Under the pieces are notes generated by a model. It searched no databases. It was given only the letters and a program-made list of their open reading frames with translations, and was not told the origin of the DNA. A DNA stretch of 20,255 nucleotides from a virus. Of this stretch, positions 1-8,460 are shown in pieces (within the stretch, counting starts at the first letter, position 1; each line of letters starts with the position of its first letter). The position numbers and the translations under genes were made by a program. The DNA is taken from positions 1-20,255 of the IMG/VR virus record IMGVR_UViG_3300005600_000088. One strand, written 5' to 3'.

Positions 1-740
1 CCGCCCTTGAGGCCGTCCAAAAGTCCGAACAGGGTCTCCGCGAGCAGCTTGACCGCCGCATGCGCGAGATCAGCCGCCTGAAATCCAGGCAGACCGCCGA
101 CACGCCCGCCCCGAAAGAGGCCGGCGACGATGAGAAAACGGCGGCGTATCTGGAAACCGACGACTGGAAAGCGTTTACCGAGGAATACCCGGAAGTGGCC
201 GGGCCGCTCGGCAGCGTGATCGGAAACCTGCAAAGCGTCATCGACAAGCAGGGTAAGGAACTGTCCGCGATCGGCAACGACCGCCGCCAGGAAGCCCTCG
301 ATGAGCAGGCGAACCTTCTCACGCAGAAGCACGCTGACTGGGAACAGGTCGTGACCGAGGATCCGAACGCATTCGCGGGATGGCTCGACAGCCAGCCGCG
401 GCATGTCCGGGAAGCCTTCGCGCGCAACCAGGAACAGATCGTCGATGCCGAGGAAGCCGCCGACGTGGTCGGCCGTTTCAAGGCATTCAGACAGGCACAC
501 GGACAACAGCAGAACGGGAATGGTGATGGCCAGGGGTCTGCCACTGAGCGCTCCGACGGCAGCGATGCCGGACAGGGCAATGGCAATGACCAGGCCACGC
601 CGCCGCTCTCCGACAAACGGAAGCGGCAACTCGACAGTGCGGCCACGACACGGACCAACGGGCCTTCGGGTGCCGGCGGCATTCCCGAAAGCGGGGATGA
701 GAAAGTGTTGTGGGACCAGTTCGAGAAGGCGGGCCTCTGA
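1..740 (+). CDS. Probable capsid scaffolding protein, 5' end missing
   Basis: The reading frame is open from the first bases of the window (codons aligned at base 3) to the TGA at 738-740, so the true start lies upstream. An internal ATG at 60 would give 226 residues but has no clear ribosome site. The visible protein is very hydrophilic, rich in Glu, Gln, Asp and Ala, with predicted helical stretches (for example around DKQGKELSAIGNDRRQEA) and a low-complexity Gly/Asn/Gln tail before a short C-terminal helix (VLWDQFEKAGL). No enzymatic motif is seen. Its position 17 bases before the major capsid gene, its charge and its helical make-up are those of phage scaffolding proteins, which line the procapsid and leave during maturation, often through a short C-terminal helix that binds the shell. 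The role is inferred from position and composition. It could instead be another head-assembly protein. Confidence 0.65.
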   Translation, partial: ALEAVQKSEQGLREQLDRRMREISRLKSRQTADTPAPKEAGDDEKTAAYLETDDWKAFTEEYPEVAGPLGSVIGNLQSVIDKQGKELSAIGNDRRQEALDEQANLLTQKHADWEQVVTEDPNAFAGWLDSQPRHVREAFARNQEQIVDAEEAADVVGRFKAFRQAHGQQQNGNGDGQGSATERSDGSDAGQGNGNDQATPPLSDKRKRQLDSAATTRTNGPSGAGGIPESGDEKVLWDQFEKAGL

Positions 741-757
741 CATGAGGAATCCTTCCC

Positions 758-1768
758 ATGACCACCACCAAATACGGCGACAGCGGCGTATCCCCGCGTA
801 CAAACGTTTTCGCGGAGCGCCAGATGCTCAAGCATGCAGGGCCGCACATCGTGCTCGACAAGTTCGGCATGAACCGCCCGATGCCGAAAAACAAAACGCA
901 GACGATCAAGTTCCGTCGTCCGCGCGTCTTCACGGCGGCTGACACGCCGCTCGTCGAGGGCGTCACCCCGTCGGCGACGCAGTTCCGCTACGAAGACGTC
1001 TCGGCGACCGTCAAGCAGTACGGCATGCTGGTCGAAATCACCGACCACATCGAGGACACCCACGAAGACCCGGTGCTCAACGATGCGACGGAACAGGTCG
1101 GCGAGAACATCGGCCGCACCATCGAATCGCTGACCTACGGCGTTCTGAAGGCGGGCACCAACGTGTTCTACGCCAACGGTTCGGCACGGAACGCGGTCAA
1201 CACGCCGATCTCCAAGTCCAAGCAGCAGGCGGTCATCCGTTCGCTGAAGGCACAGAAGGCCATGAAGATCACCAAGGTCATGGACGGTTCGGTCAACTAC
1301 AAGACCAGCCCCATCGAGGCGAGCTTCATTGCCGTGGCGCACACGGATCTGGAAAGCGATATCCGGGCGCTTCCGGGCTTTGTGCCGGTGGCGGAATATG
1401 GCAACCGCAAGACGGTCCATGAATACGAGCTCGGCTCGGTCGACGACGTGCGTTACGTCTGCTCCGCCGATCTGGACCCGATCATCGATGCCGGCGGCGC
1501 CAAGTCCGGGTCGGGCACCGAAATGGTGTCGACGTCCGGCACGTCCGCCGACGTCTACCCGATCCTGTTCTTCGGCAAGGATGCCTACGGCACCGTGCCG
1601 CTGCGCGGGCAGGGCGCTGTCTCCCCGACGATCCTTCGTCCGGGCGTCCGCGACAAGTCCGACCCGCTCGGCCAGCGCGGCTACGTCGGTTTCAAGACGT
1701 GGTTCACCGCCGTCATTCTCAACCAGGCATGGATGGCCCGCCTCGAAGTCGCGGCGACTGCCCTCTGA
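758..1768 (+). CDS. Major capsid protein, N4-gp56 family
   Basis: This 336-residue protein is the main shell subunit of the head. It shows the pattern of the N4-gp56 major capsid family: an N-terminal arm, a PMPKNKTQTIKFRRPRVF segment followed by TPLVEGVTP (about residues 48-71), the VKQYGMLVEITDHIEDTHED stretch, an ENIGRTIESLTYGVL spine helix, a TNVFYANG loop, and a C-terminal domain with a GQRGYVGFKTWFTAVILN strand before the end. The length is somewhat below the roughly 400 residues of N4 gp56 but usual for its relatives. The ATG at 758 is preceded by GAGG at 744-747. The scaffold-like gene lies just upstream. A stable hairpin at 1777-1798 lies just downstream and may limit read-through or protect the message, giving a high capsid yield. 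Family assignment is by recognition of the sequence pattern. Confidence 0.92.
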   Translation: MTTTKYGDSGVSPRTNVFAERQMLKHAGPHIVLDKFGMNRPMPKNKTQTIKFRRPRVFTAADTPLVEGVTPSATQFRYEDVSATVKQYGMLVEITDHIEDTHEDPVLNDATEQVGENIGRTIESLTYGVLKAGTNVFYANGSARNAVNTPISKSKQQAVIRSLKAQKAMKITKVMDGSVNYKTSPIEASFIAVAHTDLESDIRALPGFVPVAEYGNRKTVHEYELGSVDDVRYVCSADLDPIIDAGGAKSGSGTEMVSTSGTSADVYPILFFGKDAYGTVPLRGQGAVSPTILRPGVRDKSDPLGQRGYVGFKTWFTAVILNQAWMARLEVAATAL

Positions 1769-1776
1769 TCGCTCTA

Positions 1777-1798
1777 GCGGGGGGCTTCGGTCCCTCGC
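1777..1798 (+). terminator. UUCG-loop hairpin after the capsid gene
   Basis: The bases form a 9-pair stem (7 Watson-Crick, 2 G-U pairs) closed by a C(UUCG)G tetraloop, one of the most stable RNA loops. It starts 8 bases after the capsid stop codon. No run of T follows, so it is not a classical intrinsic terminator. It may be a weak terminator, a processing signal or a 3' stabiliser of the capsid message. Confidence 0.55.
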
Positions 1799-1835
1799 AT
1801 CAGCGGCCTGAACGTACACACGAAAGGAAAAGATC

Positions 1836-2426
1836 ATGCAAAATACCGGACAATACGCGGGCATGTTTATCCGCGGCACCGGCGCCGCCGTTAACGTCGA
1901 ACTCGGGTGGGTGCCCGACTTTGTCGAAGTCATCAACGTGACCGACGGCGACAAAATCTACATGAACGCCATTCCGCAGGTGATCGCTTTCACCTCGGGC
2001 GGCACCGATGAAATCAAGGCCGGCGACAAGCTGCACGGCAACACCTCGGATGCGACCGCGACCATCAAGCAGGTCATCGTCGATTCCGGAACGTGGGCCG
2101 GCGGCGACGCGGCGGGCTGGGTCATCATCGACCGCACCACGCTGGTCAGCAATTTCCAGGGTGAAACGGCGTATCGCGAAGGCACCGACAGCGACGGCGA
2201 CGACAAGGTCACGCTGTCCGCTGCCGAAGATCAGGACGGTGTCGACATCGACACCGAGGTCACGGCAACGACCACCGACGCGACCAACTGCTACGCCTAC
2301 AGCGGTTCGGCTGCCTCCAACGCGCTGGGCTTCACCATCGGTTCGACCGTCAGCGAGGACGGCAAGCTGCTGTGGGTTAACGCCTACCGCGGCTACTTCG
2401 ACCTCGATCAGACGTCGGCACCGTAA
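1836..2426 (+). CDS. Putative capsid decoration or head accessory protein
   Basis: This 196-residue acidic protein has mostly beta-strand character and no enzyme motif. Lying directly after the major capsid gene and having its own AAAGGAAAAG ribosome site (about 1823-1832), it is a good candidate for an abundant head decoration protein. Residues 62-112 (GDKLHGNTSDATATI through NFQGET) match two modules in the large tail protein encoded at 5003-7078, for example DAAGWVII here against DAAGYIIL there and SDATATIKQVIVDSG against [15 protein letters not shown]. The same fold is therefore used at two places in the particle. The gene is flanked by two UUCG hairpins, so it may be a separately processed or controlled unit. 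The function is inferred from position; the shared module is seen in the sequence. Confidence 0.6.
   Translation: MQNTGQYAGMFIRGTGAAVNVELGWVPDFVEVINVTDGDKIYMNAIPQVIAFTSGGTDEIKAGDKLHGNTSDATATIKQVIVDSGTWAGGDAAGWVIIDRTTLVSNFQGETAYREGTDSDGDDKVTLSAAEDQDGVDIDTEVTATTTDATNCYAYSGSAASNALGFTIGSTVSEDGKLLWVNAYRGYFDLDQTSAP
2022..2168 (+). repeat. Beta module, copy A (in the post-capsid protein)
   Basis: This segment encodes about 49 residues that align almost without gaps with the two modules in the tail protein at 5198-5422 and 5651-5872. The DNA shares an exact 13-base word (gacgcggcgggct, 2105-2117) with the second of these at 5765-5777. Confidence 0.75.
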
Positions 2427-2439
2427 GGGGCTGCCTGAC

Positions 2440-2461
2440 GGGCGGGGCTTCGGCCCCGCCC
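2440..2461 (+). terminator. Perfect UUCG-loop hairpin after the 196-residue gene
   Basis: A perfect 9-pair G/C-only stem (GGGCGGGGC / GCCCCGCCC) closes a UUCG loop. It lies 13 bases after the stop codon of the preceding gene and is followed by an A-rich stretch and the ribosome site of the next gene, with no T run. It is the twin of the hairpin at 1777-1798 in stem length and loop. A partial terminator or RNA-stability element is the likely role. Confidence 0.6.
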
Positions 2462-2487
2462 AAAGGCGGACATGAAAGGAAATCACC

Positions 2488-3024
2488 ATGACTGATTTTT
2501 CCACCACGAAACGAAAGCAGCTCGCCGGGTCTGCCGGGCGTGGCGACAAGCGCGCCCTTGAGGCCCTGCTGCGCGACCTCGTCGATTCCTATGACGGGCT
2601 TTCCAGTACGGAACTCGGCTTCCTCGACGGCGTCACGGCGGGGACGGTAACGGCATCGAAAGCCGTTGTCGTCGATGCCAACAAGACCGTGGACGATCTT
2701 ACCGTGACCGATCTCAAGCGGCCCGTCACGGCGGCATCCACCGAAACCAACGTCGGGAACAGCGGAACCACCACGTTCTCGTCCACGGGCGGGCTTGCCT
2801 ACACCATGGACGCCCCGGCAGCCGGCGTGCGCGCCGTGCTGGCCTGCACGGACGGGTCCTCCATCAACACGCATACCGTGACGCTGGCCGCCGGCACGTT
2901 CGACGGCACGAACCACATCGCGACCTTCGATGCGGCGGCGGAGACGCTCGTCCTTGACGGGCTTTCGACGAGCCTCTTCACGATCTCGTCGAATGTCGGC
3001 TCCGTGGCGCTGTCGACGTCGTGA
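2488..3024 (+). CDS. Phage structural protein, head-fibre-like
   Basis: This 178-residue protein begins with a charged helical part (about residues 1-40) and continues as a Thr/Ser/Gly-rich beta-strand region. The stretch LDGVTAGTVTASKAVVVDAN (about residues 46-65) is a phrase found repeatedly in small phage virion proteins, often head fibres or decoration proteins. The rest (for example VTLAAGTFDGTNHIATFDAA) looks like a beta-sandwich. The ATG at 2488 has an AAAGGAAAT ribosome site at about 2475, the same leader type as the genes at 1836 and 3782. The stop codon overlaps the GTG start of the next gene by 4 bases. A virion location is likely; the precise place in the particle is not known. 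Confidence 0.65.
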   Translation: MTDFSTTKRKQLAGSAGRGDKRALEALLRDLVDSYDGLSSTELGFLDGVTAGTVTASKAVVVDANKTVDDLTVTDLKRPVTAASTETNVGNSGTTTFSSTGGLAYTMDAPAAGVRAVLACTDGSSINTHTVTLAAGTFDGTNHIATFDAAAETLVLDGLSTSLFTISSNVGSVALSTS

Positions 3025-3767
3025 AGCGGATTGTTCTCATCGGTACGGCGCGTCACTGGATCGACGCGCCGTTCACCGACCCCGATTGCGAAATCTGGGG
3101 CACGGGGACGACTGCGCTTGAAATCTGGCAAAAGCCGATCCCCGGCACGGACATCGTGCCGCGATGGGACGTCTGGTTTGATATCCACTGTGCCGGCGAG
3201 ATGGCGGCGAACGCCATCGACAACCCGCACTATGCGAAGTTTCTGAGCGCCGATCACGGCGACAAGCCCATCCTGACGGACAATCTGGGGCCGGACGCAG
3301 GCATTCCCAACGGCGTTCCGTACCCGAGAGAGGAAATGTTCGACGAGTTCGGAGAGCAGTTTTTCCGGTCCAGCTTCGATTATATGGCGGCGAACGCCAT
3401 TAAGGCGGCCAGTCTTCGCAAGCAGAAGGTCGTCGATGTCTATGGCTTCGATATGGCGCATGAGGGCGAATACGCCGACCAGCGCCCGAGCGCACAGCAT
3501 TTCATGTGGATCGCCGAAAAAGTGTACGGCGTCACGTTCAATCCATGCGCCGACAGCAAGCTAATGAATCACCCGCAGCCCTACGGCACGGAACCGGGGC
3601 CCATGCAGAAAGACATTCATGCGCGGGTTTCGATCCTGTCCGAGCGGCTGCGCGAGAAGCGCGCCCTGCACGCCCGCACAACGCAGGAAATCAATTACCT
3701 GGAGGGCTCGATCTATTCGCTCTCCGAACTCTGTATCGCCAACTATGGCGTCAAACCGAAACAGTGA
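3021..3767 (+). CDS. Conserved phage protein with Rossmann-like N-terminus, function unknown
   Basis: The 248-residue frame starts with GTG at 3021 inside GTGA, overlapping the previous stop, so its translation is probably coupled. The N-terminus (KRIVLIGTA, then CEIWGTGTT) looks like the first strand and loop of a Rossmann-type nucleotide-binding fold. Further conserved-looking points are DVWFDIH (50-56), VPYPREE (99-105), SSFDYMAANAI (117-127), VVDVYGFDMA (137-146) and EYADQRPSAQH (150-160). I recognise this pattern from unassigned proteins that sit among structural genes of many phages and resemble, distantly, sialyltransferase- or DUF115-like Rossmann proteins. The last 50 residues form a probable coiled coil. 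A sugar- or nucleotide-binding role is only a guess. The motifs are intact, with no sign of decay. Confidence 0.6.
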   Translation: MKRIVLIGTARHWIDAPFTDPDCEIWGTGTTALEIWQKPIPGTDIVPRWDVWFDIHCAGEMAANAIDNPHYAKFLSADHGDKPILTDNLGPDAGIPNGVPYPREEMFDEFGEQFFRSSFDYMAANAIKAASLRKQKVVDVYGFDMAHEGEYADQRPSAQHFMWIAEKVYGVTFNPCADSKLMNHPQPYGTEPGPMQKDIHARVSILSERLREKRALHARTTQEINYLEGSIYSLSELCIANYGVKPKQ

Positions 3768-3781
3768 AAGGAAATCGTCAC

Positions 3782-4279
3782 ATGACGGACACAACCGAAA
3801 CCATCGCACTCAGCAAGGCCAACAAGACGCAGTTGCAGGCGTTTGCCCGCGACCACCTCGGCATGACCCTTGAAGACACCATGACCAACGAGGCCATGCG
3901 CGCCAAGGTCCGTCAGGCCGCGAACCGCGATTCCATCCCCGTTGTTGCCGAACCGAATGCGCCTGTGCCCGCCGCGCCCGAGGGCGAAGTCGCCGCTGCG
4001 CCCATCAACGTGATCTCCGAGGATACGGAAAACGAGCGCGTTCGCATCATCATCTCCGCAACCGAGGAACCGGGTGGCGACGAGCCAGTGTTCGTCAGCG
4101 TCAACGGCAAGGCGCAATACGTCCCGCGCGGCGAGGAAGTGGAAATCCGCCGTCCGTACTACGAAGTGCTGATGAACGCCGAGACGTGGCGCTACGACAT
4201 GCGGCGCGACGCCAATGGCAATCCCGACGGCATGCTGCGTCGCAAGGTGCTGGCCTACCCGGTCGCCCGGGTCGCGTAG
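3782..4279 (+). CDS. Small virion-associated protein
   Basis: I take the ATG at 3782, which has an AAAGGAAAT ribosome site at about 3767-3775. The same frame is open further upstream, from 3506, but that part overlaps the preceding gene in another frame and is not needed. The resulting 165 residues have an N-terminal helical part (LSKANKTQLQAFARDHLGM) resembling a small SAP/HeH-type helix-turn-helix, an Ala/Pro linker (about 60-80), and a C-terminal beta part (PVFVSVNGKAQYVPRGEEVE, then a helix with YYEVLMNAE). This arrangement is usual for small proteins between capsid and adaptor genes in phages with N4-type capsids. A head or neck role is inferred from the context. Confidence 0.6.
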   Translation: MTDTTETIALSKANKTQLQAFARDHLGMTLEDTMTNEAMRAKVRQAANRDSIPVVAEPNAPVPAAPEGEVAAAPINVISEDTENERVRIIISATEEPGGDEPVFVSVNGKAQYVPRGEEVEIRRPYYEVLMNAETWRYDMRRDANGNPDGMLRRKVLAYPVARVA

Positions 4280-4292
4280 GAGCTGACCCGGG

Positions 4293-5006
4293 ATGTCCAA
4301 GACCTACCTTCAGCTTTGTCAGGATGCGGCCCGCGAAAGCGGGACCGTGTCCGGCACGCTGCCGACCAGCGTCTCCGGGCAGACGGGGCGGCTGCTGAAG
4401 TTCGTCAAGTGGGTCGCCGCAGCCTACGAGGAAATCCAGAACATGGAGGAGTCGTGGCGCTGGCTGCGCACCGAGTTTACCGGCGAGATCACATCCGGCA
4501 CGGCGCGCTATACCGATTCCAGCTTCACGCTCACCCGCTGGGCGCAGTGGATCACCGACGAGAACGTGGATGGACTCGAAGGCGAATACGCCATGTCGCT
4601 CTACAAGACAGCGACCGGCGCGTCCGACGAAGGCCCAATCCGTGAAATCCCGTGGAACGTCTTTGTCGCGATGTACGTGCGAGGTTCTCACGACAACGTC
4701 AGGCCCGTTCATTATGCCATATCGCCCGCAGGTGAGCTTTGCTTCGGACCAACGCCCGACGCGACGTATACGGTGCGGGGTGAGTACGTGAAGGGCCCAC
4801 AGACCCTTTCCGCCAACGACGACACCCCGGAAATGCCCGGCCGCTTCCATGACCTGATCTATCACTATGCCCTGATCCTCATGGCCGAGCATGACGAAGC
4901 GCCGCTGCACATCGCCACCAACCAGCGCCGCTATCGCCAACTGATGGATGCGCTGCGCCGCGACCAGCTTCCGCGACTCTACGACGCATCGGGGCCGATC
5001 GCATGA
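4293..5006 (+). CDS. Head-tail adaptor protein, SU10/gp4-like
   Basis: This 237-residue protein begins with a helix (TYLQLCQDAARESG), then GQTGRLLKFVKWVAAAYEEIQN and the phrase MEESWRWLRTEF. This order is typical of podovirus adaptor or upper tail tubular proteins of the phage SU10 type. A beta-rich middle (SFTLTRWAQWI, HYAISPAGELCFGPTPDATYTVRGEY) and a C-terminal helix pair with a Tyr/His-rich start (DLIYHYALILMAEHDEAP) complete the fold. It would form a ring of twelve under the portal and join it to the nozzle. The ATG lies 13 bases after the previous stop. Its own stop overlaps the start of the large tail gene by ATGA, so the two tail parts are translated together. Confidence 0.82.
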   Translation: MSKTYLQLCQDAARESGTVSGTLPTSVSGQTGRLLKFVKWVAAAYEEIQNMEESWRWLRTEFTGEITSGTARYTDSSFTLTRWAQWITDENVDGLEGEYAMSLYKTATGASDEGPIREIPWNVFVAMYVRGSHDNVRPVHYAISPAGELCFGPTPDATYTVRGEYVKGPQTLSANDDTPEMPGRFHDLIYHYALILMAEHDEAPLHIATNQRRYRQLMDALRRDQLPRLYDASGPIA

Positions 5007-7078
5007 GCCAGATGACGGAACATTTCCCGCTGCAAGGCGGTCTCGACCTGATCACCCCGGCGATCCGCACGCCGGCCGGGCGGGTGATTTCGGGCGTCAA
5101 CTACGAACCCGTGCCGCGCGGCTATCGCCGCTACCAGGGGCATGAGCGCTATGACGGCCAGCCCCGCCCATCCGATGCGTCCTACTGGGTGTTGAATTTC
5201 GACGCGGGAACCGCCGCCATCAGCGAGGATGACACGGTCACGGGCGCAACGTCAGGCGCGACAGGGAAGGCGCTGATCGACGCGGTGATCTCGACGGGGT
5301 CGTATGTCGGCAATGACGCGGCGGGATATCTTGTCCTGACCGGCGTATCCGGAACATTTCAGGACGATGAGAACCTGCAGGTCTCGGCGGCAACCAAGAG
5401 CGTCGCCAACGGCACCGCCACTTCACGCGGGGCACTCACGGACGCCAATGATTCCACATGGCTGCAGGATGCTATCGAAACCGCACGCGCGTTGATCGCC
5501 AAGCCGACAGGGTCGGGCAAAATCCGCGGCGTATGGGTCTACAGCGGCACGGTCTATTGTTTCCGGGACAATGCCGGCGGCACGGCCGGGCAGATGTATA
5601 AATCAACCTCGTCGGGGTGGTCGCTTGTGGATCTCGGCGCGCAGATCGACTTCGATGCCGGTACGGCGGCATTTACCGAGGACGATACCCTGACCGGCGG
5701 TACGTCCGGGGCGACGGCGACCATCGAGCGTATCATCGTCCAGTCCGGGTCATGGGATGACAATGACGCGGCGGGCTATATCATCCTGTCGTCGGTCTCG
5801 GGGACGTTCCAGAACAACGAGACAATTACCGACGGCGTGAGCGGCAGCGCAACGGCGAACGGCGCCAACGCCGCAATCACGCTGCCCGCAGGTGGCCGTT
5901 ACGAGTTCCGCAACCATAACTTCTACGGGGCATCGGACTTGCGCCGCATGTACGGCGTAAACGGCGTTGGATACGGCTTCGAGTTCGACGGCACGGTGTT
6001 CGTGCCGATCCGCACCGGCATGTCGAGCGACACGCCCGCGCACCTGTCCATCCACAAGAACCACCTGTTCTACAGCTTCGCCGGCGGGTCGGTGCAGTTC
6101 TCGGGTACGGGCAATCCGTATTCATGGTCCGTGGTGCTCGGCGCCGGCGAGATCGGTCTGGGCGAGGAAGTCACCGGGTTTCTCTCGGACAATGTCGGCG
6201 TGCTCAACATCTTCGGGCGCAACAAGGTTGCCGTGCTGTACGGCAGCGATTCCGACGACTGGGTGCTCGAGTACCTGGCCGATGATGCCGGCGGCATCGC
6301 GTGGACGATCCAGAAAATCGGCCTTCCGACCTATGTCGATGACCGGGGCGTGCGTACTCTGCGCACCACGCAGGCGTATGGCGACTTCCGCCTCGGCACC
6401 ATCACTCAGATGGTCGAGCCGATCTTCACGGAAAAGCGCAAGAACGGTGTCGCCGCGCTGTCGTCCGCCCGTGTCCGCGCCAAGGATCAATACCGCCTGT
6501 TCTGGAACGACGGCACGGGGCTGATTGTCTATCTCGGACGCAAGAGCCCGGAATGCATGGTCGTCGACTTCGGCGACACCAACGTTGAGTGCATTTGCTC
6601 CGCCGAAGATTCCAGCGGTGACGAGGTTCTTTACTTCGGCACCAATGACGGATGGGTCATGCAGATGGACAAGGGGACCAGCTTCGACGGCACCGCCATT
6701 GCCGCCTTTGTCCGTCTGCCGTTCAACCACGTCGGCAGCCCGACGCAGAACAAGCGTTGGCACAAGGCGACATTGGAAGCGGACGTTGCGGCGAGCACGG
6801 CGCTCAGCTTCACCGTTGAATACGGGTACGCCAACCCTTTCCAGCCGCCGTCGATCGAGCAGTCCTTCGGCGTCACCGGGTCGGGCGGGTTCTGGGACGA
6901 AAGCGACGACTGGGATGATTTCTTCTGGGATAGCGCCGTCGAGGGTACGGCGGAAGCGCATATTGACGGGTTCGGCACCAACATGAGCCTCGCGATCATC
7001 TCCGAGGCCGCCTACGAGGAGCCGCACACCCTGCATGGACTGACCCTTCACTTCTCCTACAGAGGGCTGGCACGATGA
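5003..7078 (+). CDS. Tail nozzle / tubular tail protein with duplicated beta modules
   Basis: This 691-residue protein follows the adaptor gene with an ATGA overlap, the position of the nozzle or lower tubular protein in short-tailed phages. The N-terminus ([23 protein letters not shown]) and the body ([53 protein letters not shown], then repeated blade-like strands) suggest a beta-propeller channel. The C-terminal part ([14 protein letters not shown], a Trp/Asp-rich [14 protein letters not shown] run, then [12 protein letters not shown]) is a jelly-roll-like end. Two related insertions of about 70 residues, at 66-140 and 217-290, share FDAGTAA, SGAT, NDAAGY and VSGTFQ. They also resemble residues 62-112 of the protein encoded at 1836. 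The protein probably forms the exit channel for DNA; the inserted modules would decorate its outside. Confidence 0.75.
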   Translation: MSQMTEHFPLQGGLDLITPAIRTPAGRVISGVNYEPVPRGYRRYQGHERYDGQPRPSDASYWVLNFDAGTAAISEDDTVTGATSGATGKALIDAVISTGSYVGNDAAGYLVLTGVSGTFQDDENLQVSAATKSVANGTATSRGALTDANDSTWLQDAIETARALIAKPTGSGKIRGVWVYSGTVYCFRDNAGGTAGQMYKSTSSGWSLVDLGAQIDFDAGTAAFTEDDTLTGGTSGATATIERIIVQSGSWDDNDAAGYIILSSVSGTFQNNETITDGVSGSATANGANAAITLPAGGRYEFRNHNFYGASDLRRMYGVNGVGYGFEFDGTVFVPIRTGMSSDTPAHLSIHKNHLFYSFAGGSVQFSGTGNPYSWSVVLGAGEIGLGEEVTGFLSDNVGVLNIFGRNKVAVLYGSDSDDWVLEYLADDAGGIAWTIQKIGLPTYVDDRGVRTLRTTQAYGDFRLGTITQMVEPIFTEKRKNGVAALSSARVRAKDQYRLFWNDGTGLIVYLGRKSPECMVVDFGDTNVECICSAEDSSGDEVLYFGTNDGWVMQMDKGTSFDGTAIAAFVRLPFNHVGSPTQNKRWHKATLEADVAASTALSFTVEYGYANPFQPPSIEQSFGVTGSGGFWDESDDWDDFFWDSAVEGTAEAHIDGFGTNMSLAIISEAAYEEPHTLHGLTLHFSYRGLAR
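5198..5422 (+). repeat. Beta module, copy B (first in the tail protein)
   Basis: It encodes residues 66-140 of the tail protein, starting [20 protein letters not shown]. It shares an exact 15-base word (caatgacgcggcggg, 5311-5325) with copy C at 5761-5775, but the rest has diverged, so the duplication is old. Confidence 0.8.
5651..5872 (+). repeat. Beta module, copy C (second in the tail protein)
   Basis: It encodes residues 217-290, starting [20 protein letters not shown]. It aligns with copy B over its whole length and is the closer match to copy A in the post-capsid protein ([15 protein letters not shown] against SDATATIKQVIVDSG). Confidence 0.8.
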
Positions 7079-8460
7079 GCAACGACTATTTCGACTCCGC
7101 TGATTATACGGCGATCACCAAGGGCACACGGGCGCGCTCGGCGGGGGTAAACGATATCGCCTCCGCGGTCGAGGCGGGCTTCGACAAGCTGCCGTCGGAA
7201 ACCAACCTGAAATCCGGTATGGTCAACTATGCGGTCGATACGGGGGCGGCGGATGTCTACGTGGTTTCGCTGCCGCACGACCCAGGCAGTTACTACGATG
7301 GGCTGGAAATCAACGTCAAGATCGGGGCGGGCAACACCAATACCGGGGCCTGCACCATCAACGCCAACACCAACGGCGCAGCGTCGATCAAGCGCTACAA
7401 CGGCGACGACCCGGAGGCGGGCGACCTGCCCGCCGGGGCGGTTGTCCCTCTGCGCCACAACGGCACGAACTTCCGCATTGTCGGCTCGCCGATCAGCGAC
7501 GCGACCAACGCGGCGGTGTCCGCGAGTGCCGCGGCAGCGAGCGCATCGGCGGCCGCGACCTCGGCATCGAATGCGTCGTCGTCCGCGAGTGCCGCGGCCT
7601 CGGACGCATCGGACGCTTCGGACAGTGCGGACGCGGCAGCGGCATCGGCGGCGTCCGTCAACCTGCCAGCCATCATCCCGGAGGAATACTATCGCGGCAA
7701 TGCCGGCGGCACGGCCATTGAAACGCGGTCCGCCTCGGAAGTCCGGAGCGATCTGGGGCTTGGCACGCTGGCACAGCAATCGACGGTCAATGACGACGAC
7801 TGGTCGGGCGCGGACCTGGCGATTGCCAATGGCGGAACGGGGTCGAGCACGGCGTCGGCGGCGCGGACGGCGCTTGGGCTGGCGATTGGGACTGATGTGC
7901 AGGCTTACGACGCGGGGATATCGACGACGCCTATCACGCAAGGCACGCACACGATCTGGATTCCTGCCGGTGCCATGCGCCCAACCGTTTCAAATGGATG
8001 CGCGTCACTAACGGACGTTGAGACGACGGCGGGCAGGCCGGATTTGCAGGTTCTCGACTTCGACGCATCCAGTGATGAGCACGCGCAGTTCCAGATTTCT
8101 TTTCCTAAGTCATGGGACGAGGGGACCGTAACCTATCGGGTGTTCTGGACTTCCACGGCAACCGATACAGATGGGGTGACGTGGTCGCTTCAGGGTGTCG
8201 CGTGTGCCGATGGAGATACGGCGGACGTTGCCTATGGAACAGCGGTTACAGTCGATGACGCGAACCAGTCAACGGCGGAAGATATTTATGTATCCACAAC
8301 CTCGACGGCGGTCACAATAGCGGGTTCTCCCGCTGCGGATGAAATCGTTTTCTTTAGGGCATTCCGAGACGTTTCGGATGCAAATGACACGGCGGCGGAA
8401 GATGCGCGGCTCATTGGTATTCAAGTTTTCTTCACCGTTAACGCTGCGGACGATTCCTGA
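7075..8460 (+). CDS. Tail fibre protein
   Basis: This 461-residue protein starts within an ATGA overlap with the tail protein. Order of parts: a tail-attachment-like start ([23 protein letters not shown], about 5-27); a beta region with [13 protein letters not shown] and [12 protein letters not shown] typical of phage fibre shafts; an almost pure Ala/Ser/Asp stretch at 141-194, a probable trimeric coiled coil; the fibre phrases [12 protein letters not shown] and [22 protein letters not shown] (225-269); and a beta-sandwich tip from about 285 to the end. The fibre binds the host surface. G+C falls from about 80% in the shaft (48 of 60 bases at 7501-7560) to about 53% in the tip (32 of 60 at 8281-8340), so the tip has probably been exchanged between phages. 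Confidence 0.82.
   Translation: MSNDYFDSADYTAITKGTRARSAGVNDIASAVEAGFDKLPSETNLKSGMVNYAVDTGAADVYVVSLPHDPGSYYDGLEINVKIGAGNTNTGACTINANTNGAASIKRYNGDDPEAGDLPAGAVVPLRHNGTNFRIVGSPISDATNAAVSASAAAASASAAATSASNASSSASAAASDASDASDSADAAAASAASVNLPAIIPEEYYRGNAGGTAIETRSASEVRSDLGLGTLAQQSTVNDDDWSGADLAIANGGTGSSTASAARTALGLAIGTDVQAYDAGISTTPITQGTHTIWIPAGAMRPTVSNGCASLTDVETTAGRPDLQVLDFDASSDEHAQFQISFPKSWDEGTVTYRVFWTSTATDTDGVTWSLQGVACADGDTADVAYGTAVTVDDANQSTAEDIYVSTTSTAVTIAGSPAADEIVFFRAFRDVSDANDTAAEDARLIGIQVFFTVNAADDS
7495..7656 (+). repeat. Ala/Ser-rich shaft repeat in the tail fibre
   Basis: This stretch codes for residues 141-194, almost only Ala, Ser and Asp. A 17-base word (gtccgcgagtgccgcgg) occurs at 7518-7534 and again at 7581-7597. 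The spacing of 63 bases equals 21 residues, or three heptads, as expected for a coiled coil that grew by in-frame duplication. Confidence 0.7.

Noticed and set aside
1777-2461. Calling the two hairpins classical intrinsic terminators
   Set aside because: Both lack the T run that follows such terminators; downstream genes without their own visible promoters also need read-through.
3506-3781. Upstream extension of the gene at 3782
   Set aside because: It overlaps the conserved gene at 3021-3767 in another frame and its residues look like a shadow; the ATG at 3782 has a good ribosome site.
6122-7051. Open frame of 309 codons on the - strand
   Set aside because: It mirrors the tail protein gene and has no recognisable domain; long antisense frames are expected at this G+C.
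7501-7656. Repeated words that might suggest a CRISPR or tandem repeat array
   Set aside because: The repeats are in frame, code for an Ala/Ser coiled coil and have no unique spacers.
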